The notes beneath the pieces are model-generated. The model had not been told where the DNA came from. It was given only the letters and a program-made list of their open reading frames with translations, and made no database searches. Position numbers and translations under genes: made by a program. A stretch of 64,000 nucleotides of DNA. It comes from Pseudomonadota bacterium (GTDB taxonomy: Bacteria > Pseudomonadota > Gammaproteobacteria > Steroidobacterales > Steroidobacteraceae). Location of the stretch: contig JAJZUT010000007.1 of the NCBI GenBank assembly GCA_021847105.1, positions 1 through 64,000 on the forward strand, read 5' to 3'. Below, one piece after another: positions 1 to 9,409 of this stretch (positions within the stretch are counted from its first letter, which is position 1; every line of letters begins with the position of its first letter).

Positions 1-174
1 GATCCGCTGGTCGTGAGCACCGGCAGCACCACCTCGGCGCCCGACCTGCATTTGCAGAGTGGAAGCCCGGCCATTGGCGCCGGCTCCACGGCCGTCGCGT
101 CGATCGTGACGACGGATTACGATTTGACCCCACGGACCTCCACCTCGATTGACATCGGCGCCTATACCCACTGA
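1..174 (+). CDS. C-terminal fragment of a secreted beta-helix protein (5' end outside window)
   Basis: An open frame runs from base 1 to a TGA at 172-174 and encodes the last 57 residues of a protein that begins upstream of the window. The tail contains LQSGSPAIGAGS and ends DIGAYTH. This is the pattern that closes many right-handed parallel beta-helix proteins (the choice-of-anchor Q region). The next gene on the same strand ends in a matching way (LRSDSAAIDAAS ... VGAYSQ), so the two are probably related secreted or surface carbohydrate-associated proteins. Only the tail is visible, so enzymatic activity cannot be judged. Confidence 0.7.
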   Translation, partial: DPLVVSTGSTTSAPDLHLQSGSPAIGAGSTAVASIVTTDYDLTPRTSTSIDIGAYTH

Positions 175-434
175 TCGCCGAGTCTCTCCCGCCTCGCCGC
201 GGCGCGTCGCCCGCGGCGAGGCGGCCATCAGCGTACAACCTCATGTCATGCGACGGCGGCGGATATGGGGGGCCGATTGCCAATCATGCCCTTCCCCGCC
301 CCGTGCGGAGAGCGTCTGTGCGTGCTACGCTTGACTTCTGGCAACGCAAGTGGCCCGACTGGCTAGAAGCCGTCCGGTCGACAAAATAAAGCCGGGTCTC
401 GCACTTGGGCTTTGAGGCACCGAAGCGACGGAAG

Positions 435-2210
435 ATGGATATCCTTTGGTCATCACGTAAGCTGCTCATCCCGACGGTCTTACTGTTCGGCGCCCTCCTC
501 TGTGTGGGCTGCACTGGCAGCGGAAAATCCGCTGAACGCTCGCCGAATGATCCAGCGCAATCCTCGCGCACCAGCCGTCAGTCCCCGAAGCTCGTCAAGC
601 CACTAATTCTCTATACCGATGTGACCTCCGGGCCGAACTCGGGAGGGGAACACAACCAGGGCGCCTATCTCTCGATTTTCGGAAAGGACTTCGGCACCGG
701 CGGGCTCGGCCACACCGTGAAGGTCTATATCGGTGGGATGCAGGTCAGCAATTATCGTTACTTGGGTCCCTCTCGAGGACGACCTGGCGTCCAGCAGATC
801 ACCGTGCAGATCGGCCATCTGGGCAATCCCAAGCCCGGAATACCTCTCCCGATCCGGGTCGTCGTCAACGGCAAATCCTCGAACACCAATCGGACGTTCA
901 CCGTTAATCCCGGTCGAATGCTGTTCGTGAGTCAAACCGGCAATGACGCCACCGCAATCCCCGGGGATATCAAGCGACCCTATCGCTATGTGCAGAATGG
1001 CAAGAACGGCGCCTTCGACGTGGCACGCCCCGGCGACACCATCGTCATGCTCGGCACCCCACTGAAGGGACGGGCGATCATTAGCGACCCTACCCTGCCC
1101 GCATCAGCCTGGACCGACACCTACCAAGGCTACTTCCTGCGCTTCATCGGAAAGGACGGTACAGCCCCCACCGGCCGACCGGGTTCCGGCCCCATCTCAC
1201 TCATTGCCTATCCAGATCAGGACGTCTTCATCTTTGAGTCCTACGCCAGTGGTGCCAAGGGGGCGATCACCGGCGTCGACACCACCTCATATCCCGGCGG
1301 ACGCTACGTCACGGTGGCAGACCTGCGCATCGAGTCCGGCGGTCCCTCTGGAGTCGTCAACGAGCAGATTCACGGCCATCACTGGCGGGTCGTCAACAAT
1401 GAATTGACTGCCGCAACGGGCGCGAACGACCCACACAACCTCGCCGGCGGCATCACTGGAAACGGAAATCATTCCTTTTGGGTCGGCAATCACATCCATG
1501 CCATCTACAGCGCTTCACCAATGGAGATGCACGGAATTTACATCGACGGCAATGGATCCTACAAGGTCGCGTACAACTGGATAAACAATGTCCGCGACGG
1601 CTCAGGATTTCAGGTCTATGTGAACGGCGACAACGGCTCCAACTTCGCGGACGACGTCACGCTTCACCACAATCTGATCGGAAACATCGCCAAATACGGC
1701 ATCAACGTCGCAGACGGATCCCGGAACGGCTTTCTGATATACGACAACGTCGTATTCAATGCTCATTTTGCCTGCCTTCGTTTCAACACGAATACTCTCC
1801 ACGGAGCTCGGATCTACAACAATACGTTCGTCGACTGCGGCGGCGTCCCTCGCTACGGCGTCGTCACGAACGACTGGGTCTTTCCGCACGATGCACTCGA
1901 CATGGAAAACAACATTATCTTCGCCGACTCTGGTGGCAGCTACGCCGGCGGAACCGTTGGCATGTACGGGAAAATAGGCCGTATCACACACAACCTATTC
2001 TACAATGGGCACGGAACGCCCGATTGGGACTCTCACCCAATCATGGGAGACCCCAGATTTATCAGTCTCGCCAATCACGACTTCAGACTTCGGTCCGATA
2101 GCGCGGCGATTGACGCAGCGTCTGCCGCTACCGAATCCGTGGTCACCAGTGACTTTGACTTTCTCCCGAGAGCTTCAGGCGCAATGACAGTAGGTGCGTA
2201 CTCGCAGTGA
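435..2210 (+). CDS. Lipoprotein with IPT/TIG-like domain and right-handed beta-helix
   Basis: The ATG at 435 is chosen over an upstream in-frame TTG at 405 because it gives a clean lipoprotein signal: basic start, hydrophobic stretch and lipobox LCVGC with Cys26. After the signal comes an IPT/TIG-like beta-sandwich (about residues 55-155, IFGKDFG and VYIGG motifs). A long Asn/Gly/His-rich segment follows, with recurring coil motifs (GNGNHSFWVGNHIH, YDNVVFNAH, IYNNTFVDC) typical of a right-handed parallel beta-helix. The C-terminus matches the tail of the preceding gene. Beta-helix proteins in EPS loci are often polysaccharide lyases, epimerases or surface binding proteins. No catalytic residues can be assigned here. 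It would be exported and lipid-anchored. Confidence 0.75.
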   Translation: MDILWSSRKLLIPTVLLFGALLCVGCTGSGKSAERSPNDPAQSSRTSRQSPKLVKPLILYTDVTSGPNSGGEHNQGAYLSIFGKDFGTGGLGHTVKVYIGGMQVSNYRYLGPSRGRPGVQQITVQIGHLGNPKPGIPLPIRVVVNGKSSNTNRTFTVNPGRMLFVSQTGNDATAIPGDIKRPYRYVQNGKNGAFDVARPGDTIVMLGTPLKGRAIISDPTLPASAWTDTYQGYFLRFIGKDGTAPTGRPGSGPISLIAYPDQDVFIFESYASGAKGAITGVDTTSYPGGRYVTVADLRIESGGPSGVVNEQIHGHHWRVVNNELTAATGANDPHNLAGGITGNGNHSFWVGNHIHAIYSASPMEMHGIYIDGNGSYKVAYNWINNVRDGSGFQVYVNGDNGSNFADDVTLHHNLIGNIAKYGINVADGSRNGFLIYDNVVFNAHFACLRFNTNTLHGARIYNNTFVDCGGVPRYGVVTNDWVFPHDALDMENNIIFADSGGSYAGGTVGMYGKIGRITHNLFYNGHGTPDWDSHPIMGDPRFISLANHDFRLRSDSAAIDAASAATESVVTSDFDFLPRASGAMTVGAYSQ

Positions 2211-2508
2211 CTCACGCTCTCGCACCCACTCTGCGAGCAGCAACGGGTTCTCTTCTCACTCCCTTTCGCAGCCATCTAAATGGACCATCAAACTTTCCTC
2301 AAAGCGCCCGCCGTTCCGCGCGAGTAAATTCTTCCTTCTGCACGGCCCTTTCTACCTCCCGCACCCACTTGAAGATGGGCTCACCCGCGCTTTCGCACAC
2401 CCAACCAGCCATCACAAATCGCAAGACCTGTTGCCCTTATACCACAGAGTCCGATGCCGTAATATTCCAATATTTACGATGCTCACCAGATTCGAAATTG
2501 GACAGTCA

Positions 2509-3621
2509 ATGAAAAAACCTCGCGTCGTGGTATTTGGAGTCGGCATGGGAATAGTTTCCGCCCTAATGCCACATTTCAAGCAGGAATTTGATGTCGTCGC
2601 CAACATTCGACCGCAGATGCCCCGCTCCAAGGAACTGCTCTTTCTTCTGCTCTCCGCTCGCTGGCCAAAAAGCCGATGGCGTCGCCGGTGGCGGTACTAC
2701 GTTGAGAAGACCCCCTACGCCTTCAAACAGACGACACTTTCCGCTCAACGACACCTCGAAGAACTCACCGGCAAGTACGATTTCATAATTACATTCGGCG
2801 CCACTCATGGGCTCGGTCGCCCAAACAAGCCATACATCGTGTTTGCTGACTTCTGTCGTCGCCTATCTTCATTAAACAAGCATGACGAGATTTCGCACTT
2901 CAGAACTGCTGAAGAAGAATCGACGTGGCTTTCGCTTGAGGGCGACGTCTACAGAGGCGCGGCTCACGTATTCACTGGCAGCAGCTATGTTCGTAACGCC
3001 ATGATCACACATTACAAAGTGGAACCTGAGCGCGTCACTGCCATTGGTTTCGGCGCCGGCCTCTCTTTTGGTGAGCGTTACGAAAAGCACTTTGATGGTC
3101 GCACGATTCTTTATGTTGGAAAGGGCGACTTCGAGAAGAAAGGCGGACTCATTTTACTTGAAGCCTTTACTCTCGTCCGTAAGACACTTCCTGAGGCCCG
3201 TCTTCACATTGTTGGCCAAGACAGGCTCCCTAAAATCGAGGGCGTCGTAAATGAGGGCATCCTAACAAATCGGCAGCGGCTAGTTGACCTAATGCGCTCT
3301 GCACACGTGTTGACTCTGCCGTCTCTTACCGACCGATTTGGTGTTGTGCTCATCGAGGCAATGGCCGCTTCAACCCCATGCATCTCTTCCGACTACGCCG
3401 CAATGCCCGAAGTAGTCGGAGACGCTGGACTCGTAGTTCCTTGTAATGACGCACCGGCGTTAGCCACCGCACTAGCCACGCTTCTGACCAATGAAGACCT
3501 CTCTAGGCGCCTTGGCGAAATCGGTCGTCAACGCTTTGAAACGCAATATAATTGGGACGTAATCTGGCAAACGGTATCTCGCATTATCAACCGTGACGTA
3601 ATTACTTCTTTCGACACCTAA
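2509..3621 (+). CDS. Glycosyltransferase family 4
   Basis: Start at ATG 2509 (MKKPRVVVFGVG), because the long in-frame extension upstream is low-complexity and does not look coding. The protein is about 370 aa. The N-terminal half is a Rossmann-type acceptor domain. The C-terminal half has the GT4 signature: ILYVGKGDFEKKGG, then LHIVGQD, then GVVLIEAMAASTPCISSD with the donor-binding glutamate. It should transfer a sugar from an NDP- or lipid-linked donor to the growing polysaccharide repeat on the cytoplasmic face of the membrane. Base composition is less GC-rich than the genes to the right, as across this polysaccharide block. Donor and acceptor cannot be predicted. Confidence 0.85.
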   Translation: MKKPRVVVFGVGMGIVSALMPHFKQEFDVVANIRPQMPRSKELLFLLLSARWPKSRWRRRWRYYVEKTPYAFKQTTLSAQRHLEELTGKYDFIITFGATHGLGRPNKPYIVFADFCRRLSSLNKHDEISHFRTAEEESTWLSLEGDVYRGAAHVFTGSSYVRNAMITHYKVEPERVTAIGFGAGLSFGERYEKHFDGRTILYVGKGDFEKKGGLILLEAFTLVRKTLPEARLHIVGQDRLPKIEGVVNEGILTNRQRLVDLMRSAHVLTLPSLTDRFGVVLIEAMAASTPCISSDYAAMPEVVGDAGLVVPCNDAPALATALATLLTNEDLSRRLGEIGRQRFETQYNWDVIWQTVSRIINRDVITSFDT

Positions 3622-3874
3622 CATTTGCCAACCCGTCGTTAGCGCCAGCGTCGTCTGATGCGAACATCCGCATAGCCGCTCGAAAAACTCCTACGCAACA
3701 TTCACCGTAGTCCAGTCGCTATCACCCTTCTGACCACTCCCGACTTTCCACGATCACATCTCCGCGCCTTTCGCACACTCACTACATCAACGTCTTTGCT
3801 GCCCCTCAACTCCGCCGAACCCCTCCCCGAAACCCGTCGCGTAAGCCGAACACATTGCGCCCCTACTAGACTCA

Positions 3875-4714
3875 TTATCTTTCGAAACTGCCCGCGGCCG
3901 GCCGACGAATCGCCTTTACCAATTTGGCTCCCGCGACGCGCCCCCTCGTAATTGCCTCCGTATAGAGCCTGTCCAAGAGAAATTCCAGCCGGCCGTCCTC
4001 CCCTTCGATCGCTTCATCACTAATATCAAACTCACCTCTTAAGCGACTCTTGCGTACGCGGATCCCCCTGACAGTATTCTCAAGATTTCCCCCATGCACC
4101 ACCTGCAGCCATGACGGCTTCCTCGTCAATTCCACGACCTTTCCCAAGCGCCCAAGGTGACTATGTGACCCTGTGTAAACTGTTCGAAATCCACTCGCAT
4201 CGTCGCTAACGGCAGGCTCTGCCAAGGTCGCGAAAGGATTAAACGGGAAGTGATACTCATAAATTCTATTTTTATGCCAAACATACCCATTTTGAAAATC
4301 AAGGACACTTCTTTCTTGTACTACCGCTCTTTCCTGAATATCCTCGACGAACGTGCGTGACACCCCGTCGTCATTATCTAATCGGGTCGTCAACAAGATG
4401 TCAGGCGTCTTTTGCAGCTGAGCTATGACGGCCTTTCGAGCGGCCCCCTCAACACCTGGCTCAATAAATAACGCCGAGAATTTAGACCGGCGGGAATACC
4501 CCTCAATTTTCTCTCTCGCTTCCTTCGGCGTCATCGAATCAAACAGCACAAGCCACTTAAAATTCTGCTCACTTTGACTCATCACTGTCGGCAGACAGAA
4601 ACTTTCGAAAAGCCGGAATCTACTTTCCAACCACTTCACATCCAACGCTCGCGCATCAGAAGCACTCTCTCGAACGTTGAATCGAGTGACAATAAAATGT
4701 GCAATCGAGCTCAT
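3875..4714 (-). CDS. Putative rhamnosyl-transferase-like glycosyltransferase
   Basis: A 279-aa protein beginning MSSIAHFIVTRFNVR. The features FIVTRFNVR near the N-terminus, FKWLVLFDS, and LLTTRLDNDDGVS (an Asp-rich, DxD-like motif near residues 108-120) fit the 'putative rhamnosyl transferase' family (DUF3118 type), which has a GT-A-like fold. It probably adds one sugar to the EPS repeat unit. It is the last gene of the minus-strand polysaccharide block and converges with the plus-strand GT4. The rhamnose specificity is only the family label, not something the sequence shows. Confidence 0.75.
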   Translation of the reverse strand: MSSIAHFIVTRFNVRESASDARALDVKWLESRFRLFESFCLPTVMSQSEQNFKWLVLFDSMTPKEAREKIEGYSRRSKFSALFIEPGVEGAARKAVIAQLQKTPDILLTTRLDNDDGVSRTFVEDIQERAVVQERSVLDFQNGYVWHKNRIYEYHFPFNPFATLAEPAVSDDASGFRTVYTGSHSHLGRLGKVVELTRKPSWLQVVHGGNLENTVRGIRVRKSRLRGEFDISDEAIEGEDGRLEFLLDRLYTEAITRGRVAGAKLVKAIRRPAAGSFER

Positions 4715-4816
4715 TTCTCACACCTATAATTGCGCACTTGACGAGGGCCGTGCACTCTGGAACGCTACACAAAGAGTCGCCGAATGTCTTTCGAAAACTC
4801 GCCAATTCGTCGCGGC

Positions 4817-5083
4817 TCAATGCATAAGTCGCACTCTGATATGCGAAAACGCTGACGTCTTCGCACCACCCACATCAACCTCCCAGGAGCTGTCCAGCCT
4901 TTCACTCACGTCGAACAACCAAAGCGCGAACGCGCATATCACCTCTTCAGTCAATGCTCCAGTCTGGAATGCCATGCGGGTCGCTGCCCAGAGTTCCTCG
5001 CCTCCACAATGGTCCGCTTGGATGACGGATTCAACCTGTACCCGCAATAGCCGCGGCATCCTGGATACTGTCCTACCTCTCAC
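4817..5083 (-). CDS. Small hypothetical ORF overlapping the flippase stop
   Basis: An 88-aa frame starts at a GTG whose last bases overlap the flippase TGA (GTGA arrangement, 5080-5083), which would allow coupled translation. The product contains a hydrophobic, Trp-containing middle (ICAFALWLFDVSERL) and no motif I recognise. It fills most of the otherwise empty 365 bp between the flippase and the rhamnosyl-transferase-like gene. No independent ribosome-binding site is seen. It may be a remnant of a larger gene or a chance frame. Confidence 0.3.
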   Translation of the reverse strand: MRGRTVSRMPRLLRVQVESVIQADHCGGEELWAATRMAFQTGALTEEVICAFALWLFDVSERLDSSWEVDVGGAKTSAFSHIRVRLMH

Positions 5084-6549
5084 GGAACCATTGCTCTTGG
5101 GAGAACCCTATGGATCCAAGATCTGATATTCTCCACATCGGTTGCTCGAAGCGCACCGACCAGATACGAGAACACCGCGAAGGTTACAAAAAAAGCGCAC
5201 CCTCCCAAAATTAGACTCGACCAACCTGGCAAAATGATCTCCACAAGAGACGCAAGCCCTCCCGCGAGGGCCGCAGCGAATGCCGTCCGCGCGAGTGCAT
5301 TGAGCGGAAGAAGATCAAGAATTCGGGTTCCCAACAGTTTACTCGACATGAACAGATACGTAAGCGATGCCAGGTAACTAGAGGTCACTAGCGCAACCGC
5401 CGGACCGAGCATCCCCAGATAGCGCAAAAGGACAAGACTGAAGACCGCATTAGTCAAAAGCGTCTGAATCGCAACGTAAAAATTCAGCCGTGTCTTCCCG
5501 AATACCTGAGGCACCGCGTTCAAAATCAACATGTATTGCGGAATAAGAAGGAGATATACGTGAAACACGAGCACGCTCGCCTGATAGCGCGCCGTGAACA
5601 GAACCGAAATCACTCTTGATGCGAATATGGAAAAGAAAACGAAGCTCGGAATCATCACAAGTGACAACTTGCGCACCGATTCCTGCCAGATCCTGACGAC
5701 CTCCCGGTGTCGTCCTTCAGCGATCAATGACGGGAGAGATGCCCTCAGAACGTTGGCAACCGATCCCTGAAAGATCGTGTCCAATGGTATTTCCAACGCA
5801 CCAACACTATAGACGGCATAGTCAACCGGTGAGAATGAAAATGCCACAATCATCTTATCCAAGAGATTCCCGATGACGCCCACGCCACTCGAAGCCGCCA
5901 ACGGAAGGCTGTACGCCAGCTGTGCGCCAGGAAATCGTCTCGACCAGGATGCCTTGCGAACCGAGTCTGTCCCGGTCCACACCCAATAACTTCGAAAAAT
6001 CAACCGGAAGGTCGCGTAGCCGATCAGGCCAAAGACAAGCGCACGGAGGGAATACCCAAGAGCGACGATCGTGACGAGAAGTGAAACCCTGACCACGGTC
6101 TCGAGTAACTCGAGCGTTACCTCTAGCCGATACCGCCCCTGACTGATCATTACGTTCATGAACAGTTCAGAGAAAATATTTAGCGCGACATAGATCGCAA
6201 ATATTGGGAGTAATTGCCTTAAACCTGCGTCATGAAATCTAGCAGCCAGGGTAGGCGCTAGGGCAACGATCGCGATTCCCGTCACGAGGCCGGATGCAAC
6301 CAAGATAATTTGCGTCTGCGCAATCAGCGTCGGAGCATGCGACCGCCTGTAGAAGTAATAGACGGACATCGGCAATCCAAGCATCATCAGCGTAGATCCG
6401 ATATTCGACAGGAGAATCAACTGTTGATACGTGCCATACTCGCCTTGGCTCATCCACCGGACCAGCATCATCGGCAGGATAAATCCCACCGCATACTTCA
6501 AGCCGTTCGCGACAATGAGCGCAGCCGCATTCTCCGTCAGCGACGCCAT
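5080..6549 (-). CDS. Polysaccharide flippase (Wzx/MATE-like)
   Basis: A 489-aa, very hydrophobic protein with about 12-14 predicted membrane segments. It starts MASLTENAAALIVANGLKYAVGFILPMMLVRWMSQGEYGTYQ as separate short pieces of a typical polysaccharide biosynthesis/export (PST) N-terminus, including the WMSQGEYGTYQQ loop characteristic of oligosaccharide flippases. It would move the undecaprenyl-linked repeat unit across the inner membrane. Together with the O-antigen-ligase/polymerase-type gene at 12.5-13.7 kb and the Wzz- and Wza-type genes near 41-43 kb, it suggests a Wzx/Wzy-dependent pathway. The ATG at 6549 is the first plausible start. Confidence 0.85.
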   Translation of the reverse strand: MASLTENAAALIVANGLKYAVGFILPMMLVRWMSQGEYGTYQQLILLSNIGSTLMMLGLPMSVYYFYRRSHAPTLIAQTQIILVASGLVTGIAIVALAPTLAARFHDAGLRQLLPIFAIYVALNIFSELFMNVMISQGRYRLEVTLELLETVVRVSLLVTIVALGYSLRALVFGLIGYATFRLIFRSYWVWTGTDSVRKASWSRRFPGAQLAYSLPLAASSGVGVIGNLLDKMIVAFSFSPVDYAVYSVGALEIPLDTIFQGSVANVLRASLPSLIAEGRHREVVRIWQESVRKLSLVMIPSFVFFSIFASRVISVLFTARYQASVLVFHVYLLLIPQYMLILNAVPQVFGKTRLNFYVAIQTLLTNAVFSLVLLRYLGMLGPAVALVTSSYLASLTYLFMSSKLLGTRILDLLPLNALARTAFAAALAGGLASLVEIILPGWSSLILGGCAFFVTFAVFSYLVGALRATDVENIRSWIHRVLPRAMVP

Positions 6550-6812
6550 GTCTAACCCGCTTCACGCGAATTTGCGACATCACCGTTGCGGACATTTGAT
6601 TTCATTGCAGTATACTTTCGTGAATCGTCTCTTGCACTCACATCAAATTCCGACGCGTTGAGCTCGACGCTCTTGTTTCGCGACACGGAATCCACGCTTA
6701 CCCGAACGTTCATTCTGCCCGTTGTTTACTGAGTGACACTGCCTCCGCTTGCATTTGGAAGGCACGAGATCCTGATTCCGTAGGAAACATCCGTCGTCGC
6801 CTTACATCGAAT

Positions 6813-7964
6813 TTAGCCCGCCCGCGGCTTCCAGGTTGCCAGCGTATCCCCCCTCAGAAATCTGAAGGTCGCCACTGCAAATGCCACGTTGCTCATAAGA
6901 AAATATGCGGGGATATCCGTCACCCTGCGAATTCCACGCGGCAATCCTCCGCGCCAGCCAATTAGCGCAAGGACATAAAATGCGGATTGACAAACGAATA
7001 GATCTCGAAGGAACCAACCTCGGCTAGCTAGCGCAGCATTTGCAAGAAACGCCCCTAATAAAAAAGCAAAGCCTATGTATCTCAGTATTTTATGAGATAC
7101 CACGCAGAACGCCGAAAGCGGCCTCTCGATCAGATTCAATACCGCCTTTTCATAGCGCAACCCATTGAACGCGCGCAACGCAACGCGAACACGCATCCGG
7201 AATTCGGCCCCCATTTGGACATTTGCTTCTTCCATTGATCTGGCCGATTCATCAAAGACGACACGACTACCAGTCGCCATCACATGTAAAGGCAAAACGA
7301 AATCCGTGATCTGCTCCTTCGGAACAGGTACGTACAGCGAGCGCCGCATCGCATCCACTCCCCCATTTACGCCGATAACGGAGCCCACATTGCTCTCAAG
7401 TGTTCGGAGCCAGTTTTCGTATCTCATGTATAGGCCTCCACCGCGTCCAGTGGTCTGCCCAGAGTGCGTATATTCCAGATTTCCCGTTACGTATCCTACG
7501 GTGGGGTCCGCAAAGTTCTCCACGAGCTTTCGCACCGTGTCATCCGCAAAGCATGAATTGGCGTCACTGAAGATAATGATTTCGCTCGTCACCGAAGCCA
7601 CTGCTGCATTAAGTGCCGAAGCCTTTCCCTCTCTCACTTCCCGTCGAATGATCTTGACGCCCTGCTGCGCATAGCGGCTAACAATCTCATCGGTGCCATC
7701 ATCTGAAGCGTCAGAAACGACAACTATTTCCCGCTTTTCCGGCGGGTAATCCTGCTCTAACTTGTTTTCCAATGTCCTCGCGATGCACTCCGCTTCATTG
7801 TATGCGGGAATGAGTATAGTTACCTGCGGCAGATAGGACGCCTTTCGAACCGGCCAAGAACGCAGCTTTGAAATCACCAGGAGTATCAGCGGGTACCCGA
7901 CGACCGGATATAGAACTCCAGCAACGGAGACGAACAGAATCCATTCGGACGCCCGAGCGATCAC
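6813..7964 (-). CDS. Membrane-associated family 2 glycosyltransferase
   Basis: A 383-aa protein starting at a GTG that overlaps the upstream stop (GTGA). An N-terminal membrane segment is followed by a GT-A catalytic domain: VTILIPAYNEAE (about residue 50), VVVSDASDDGTDEI, EGKASALNAAV and FSDANS (the DxD equivalent). Two or three membrane helices lie near the C-terminus. The layout resembles processive cellulose/hyaluronan-synthase-like GT2 proteins, though it lacks an obvious QxxRW motif and is short, so it may be a single-sugar transferase. It is the last cistron of a tightly packed run that begins at 12.5 kb. Confidence 0.85.
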   Translation of the reverse strand: MIARASEWILFVSVAGVLYPVVGYPLILLVISKLRSWPVRKASYLPQVTILIPAYNEAECIARTLENKLEQDYPPEKREIVVVSDASDDGTDEIVSRYAQQGVKIIRREVREGKASALNAAVASVTSEIIIFSDANSCFADDTVRKLVENFADPTVGYVTGNLEYTHSGQTTGRGGGLYMRYENWLRTLESNVGSVIGVNGGVDAMRRSLYVPVPKEQITDFVLPLHVMATGSRVVFDESARSMEEANVQMGAEFRMRVRVALRAFNGLRYEKAVLNLIERPLSAFCVVSHKILRYIGFAFLLGAFLANAALASRGWFLRDLFVCQSAFYVLALIGWRGGLPRGIRRVTDIPAYFLMSNVAFAVATFRFLRGDTLATWKPRAG

Positions 7965-9409
7965 GACACCACCTGCCCGATACGCTCCACAGGTCCTCTT
8001 ATGAACCGTATGTGCACGGTTTCATTAGAATTCCCGATCAGCTCAAGCTCAGACCCCTTCAGCTCAGTAACTGAAGCACCTCGAACCTGAAGGTCAAAGC
8101 CTGGAACGCATTGAATGCGAATGACCGGTGGATTTGCGTCCGGCGGGAGCCTCAAAAATGCTTCCTGCGGAGTAAGATCAATCATCTTGAATTTCCCGTT
8201 GATTCTGGTAACCGCGGAACCCCGCAGCATCAGCAATGCCTCTTTCGACGGATCGAGGCTCTCGAGAAGCAATTGCTCGTGGGTACATGCCTTCGTGTGA
8301 TGCCGCGTGTTCATCCAATACCTAGAGGTGACCGGCGGAGGAATTTCCCAGTTGAGGAAGTCATTAGGATTCCCTTCCGCGCCGTGCTCGGCCGCACGAA
8401 CCAAATTGAATGCTTGCCGTGCAGTTACATAGTGCAACTGAAAATGGCGACCATCGTTATATTCCTCAGCTAGAATTCGGTGCATCTCGCGCGCCCGCCT
8501 CCCGAATAGGGCGTCAAAATCCCGCTCCAATGCGCCATGCGCATGCAGCTTAATGAACACCCATTCCGGTCGATTTACTACGTGTACGCCGCACCGAATC
8601 CATGAACGAATCCGGTATGCATCCCCCCAGTTCTCGGTCGTGAGACTTGCATTCTCCATTGTGGGACGAAAACCGCCTCGAAGACCCAATGCCAGCGGCC
8701 CCTGGATCAACAGCAGACCCTCCTGTGAGATCTGCCCTACTCGAGCATCCGAACCCCAATTATGGGACTTTGCGCGGGCCTCACTGTCGGTAGCATAGTA
8801 AATGGAGTTGATTTTTCGCGTCTGACATTCATTGGCCGACGGCATAGTGAGATCAGCCCAACAGCCCAACGATTTGAGGACAGAGAGCTCCGCGTTTACA
8901 CCACAGAATCGCCCATCCGCCGAGTTGTCAAGCGCCCAATTCCCGTGTATGAATCCAAATCGCGACTCCGGCGGCGTTCCGTTCTGAAGCAATAACCCCG
9001 CTTCGTGATATCTCGCTAGCACCTGCTCTAACGACGCTCTGAGCGTCTCTCTCGTATCGTTCTCGTGATGATAATGCAGCTCTACTTCGCCAAGACCGTC
9101 AAAGGCCATCCGAGCCAGCGGCGCCAGATGCTCCTCGCCGTGGTGTGGTGGATAAAACCAAGTATGGAGGGGGCGCAATCCATATTTTCTCTCACACTCT
9201 TCCTGCATCTCCCGAAAGCCGGTGTGCCACGTCTGGATCCGTCGTTCTGCAGTGGCAAAGTCATTTGCACCGTGTCGCGGCTCAAAGTGATCGCACACTG
9301 AAAACAGGAGATGAGTCACCCCTTGACGCCGTCTCCAATTTGTCTTCTGTCTCTGAAGGGACTGCAGCAGGTATGTCGGTAGCCAATGGCGGAGCCCGCG
9401 GTCCCTCAT
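7961..9409 (-). CDS. Unrecognised 482-aa EPS-locus protein, possibly a deacetylase-fold enzyme
   Basis: I do not recognise a named family with certainty. The protein is soluble, with no signal peptide, and rich in His, Asp and Trp clusters: SVCDHFEPRHG (about residue 37), TWFYPPHHGEEH (about 83), ELHYHHEND (about 114) and FGFIHGNWALDN (about 150). Asp/His clusters in this order resemble the metal-binding motifs of NodB-like or related beta/alpha-barrel polysaccharide deacetylases, but the canonical TFDDG is absent. The last 100 residues look like a separate beta-rich domain. The ATGA overlap with the GT4 upstream and GTGA overlap with the GT2 downstream place it firmly in polysaccharide synthesis or tailoring. 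Function is inferred from context. Confidence 0.5.
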   Translation of the reverse strand: MRDRGLRHWLPTYLLQSLQRQKTNWRRRQGVTHLLFSVCDHFEPRHGANDFATAERRIQTWHTGFREMQEECERKYGLRPLHTWFYPPHHGEEHLAPLARMAFDGLGEVELHYHHENDTRETLRASLEQVLARYHEAGLLLQNGTPPESRFGFIHGNWALDNSADGRFCGVNAELSVLKSLGCWADLTMPSANECQTRKINSIYYATDSEARAKSHNWGSDARVGQISQEGLLLIQGPLALGLRGGFRPTMENASLTTENWGDAYRIRSWIRCGVHVVNRPEWVFIKLHAHGALERDFDALFGRRAREMHRILAEEYNDGRHFQLHYVTARQAFNLVRAAEHGAEGNPNDFLNWEIPPPVTSRYWMNTRHHTKACTHEQLLLESLDPSKEALLMLRGSAVTRINGKFKMIDLTPQEAFLRLPPDANPPVIRIQCVPGFDLQVRGASVTELKGSELELIGNSNETVHIRFIRGPVERIGQVVS

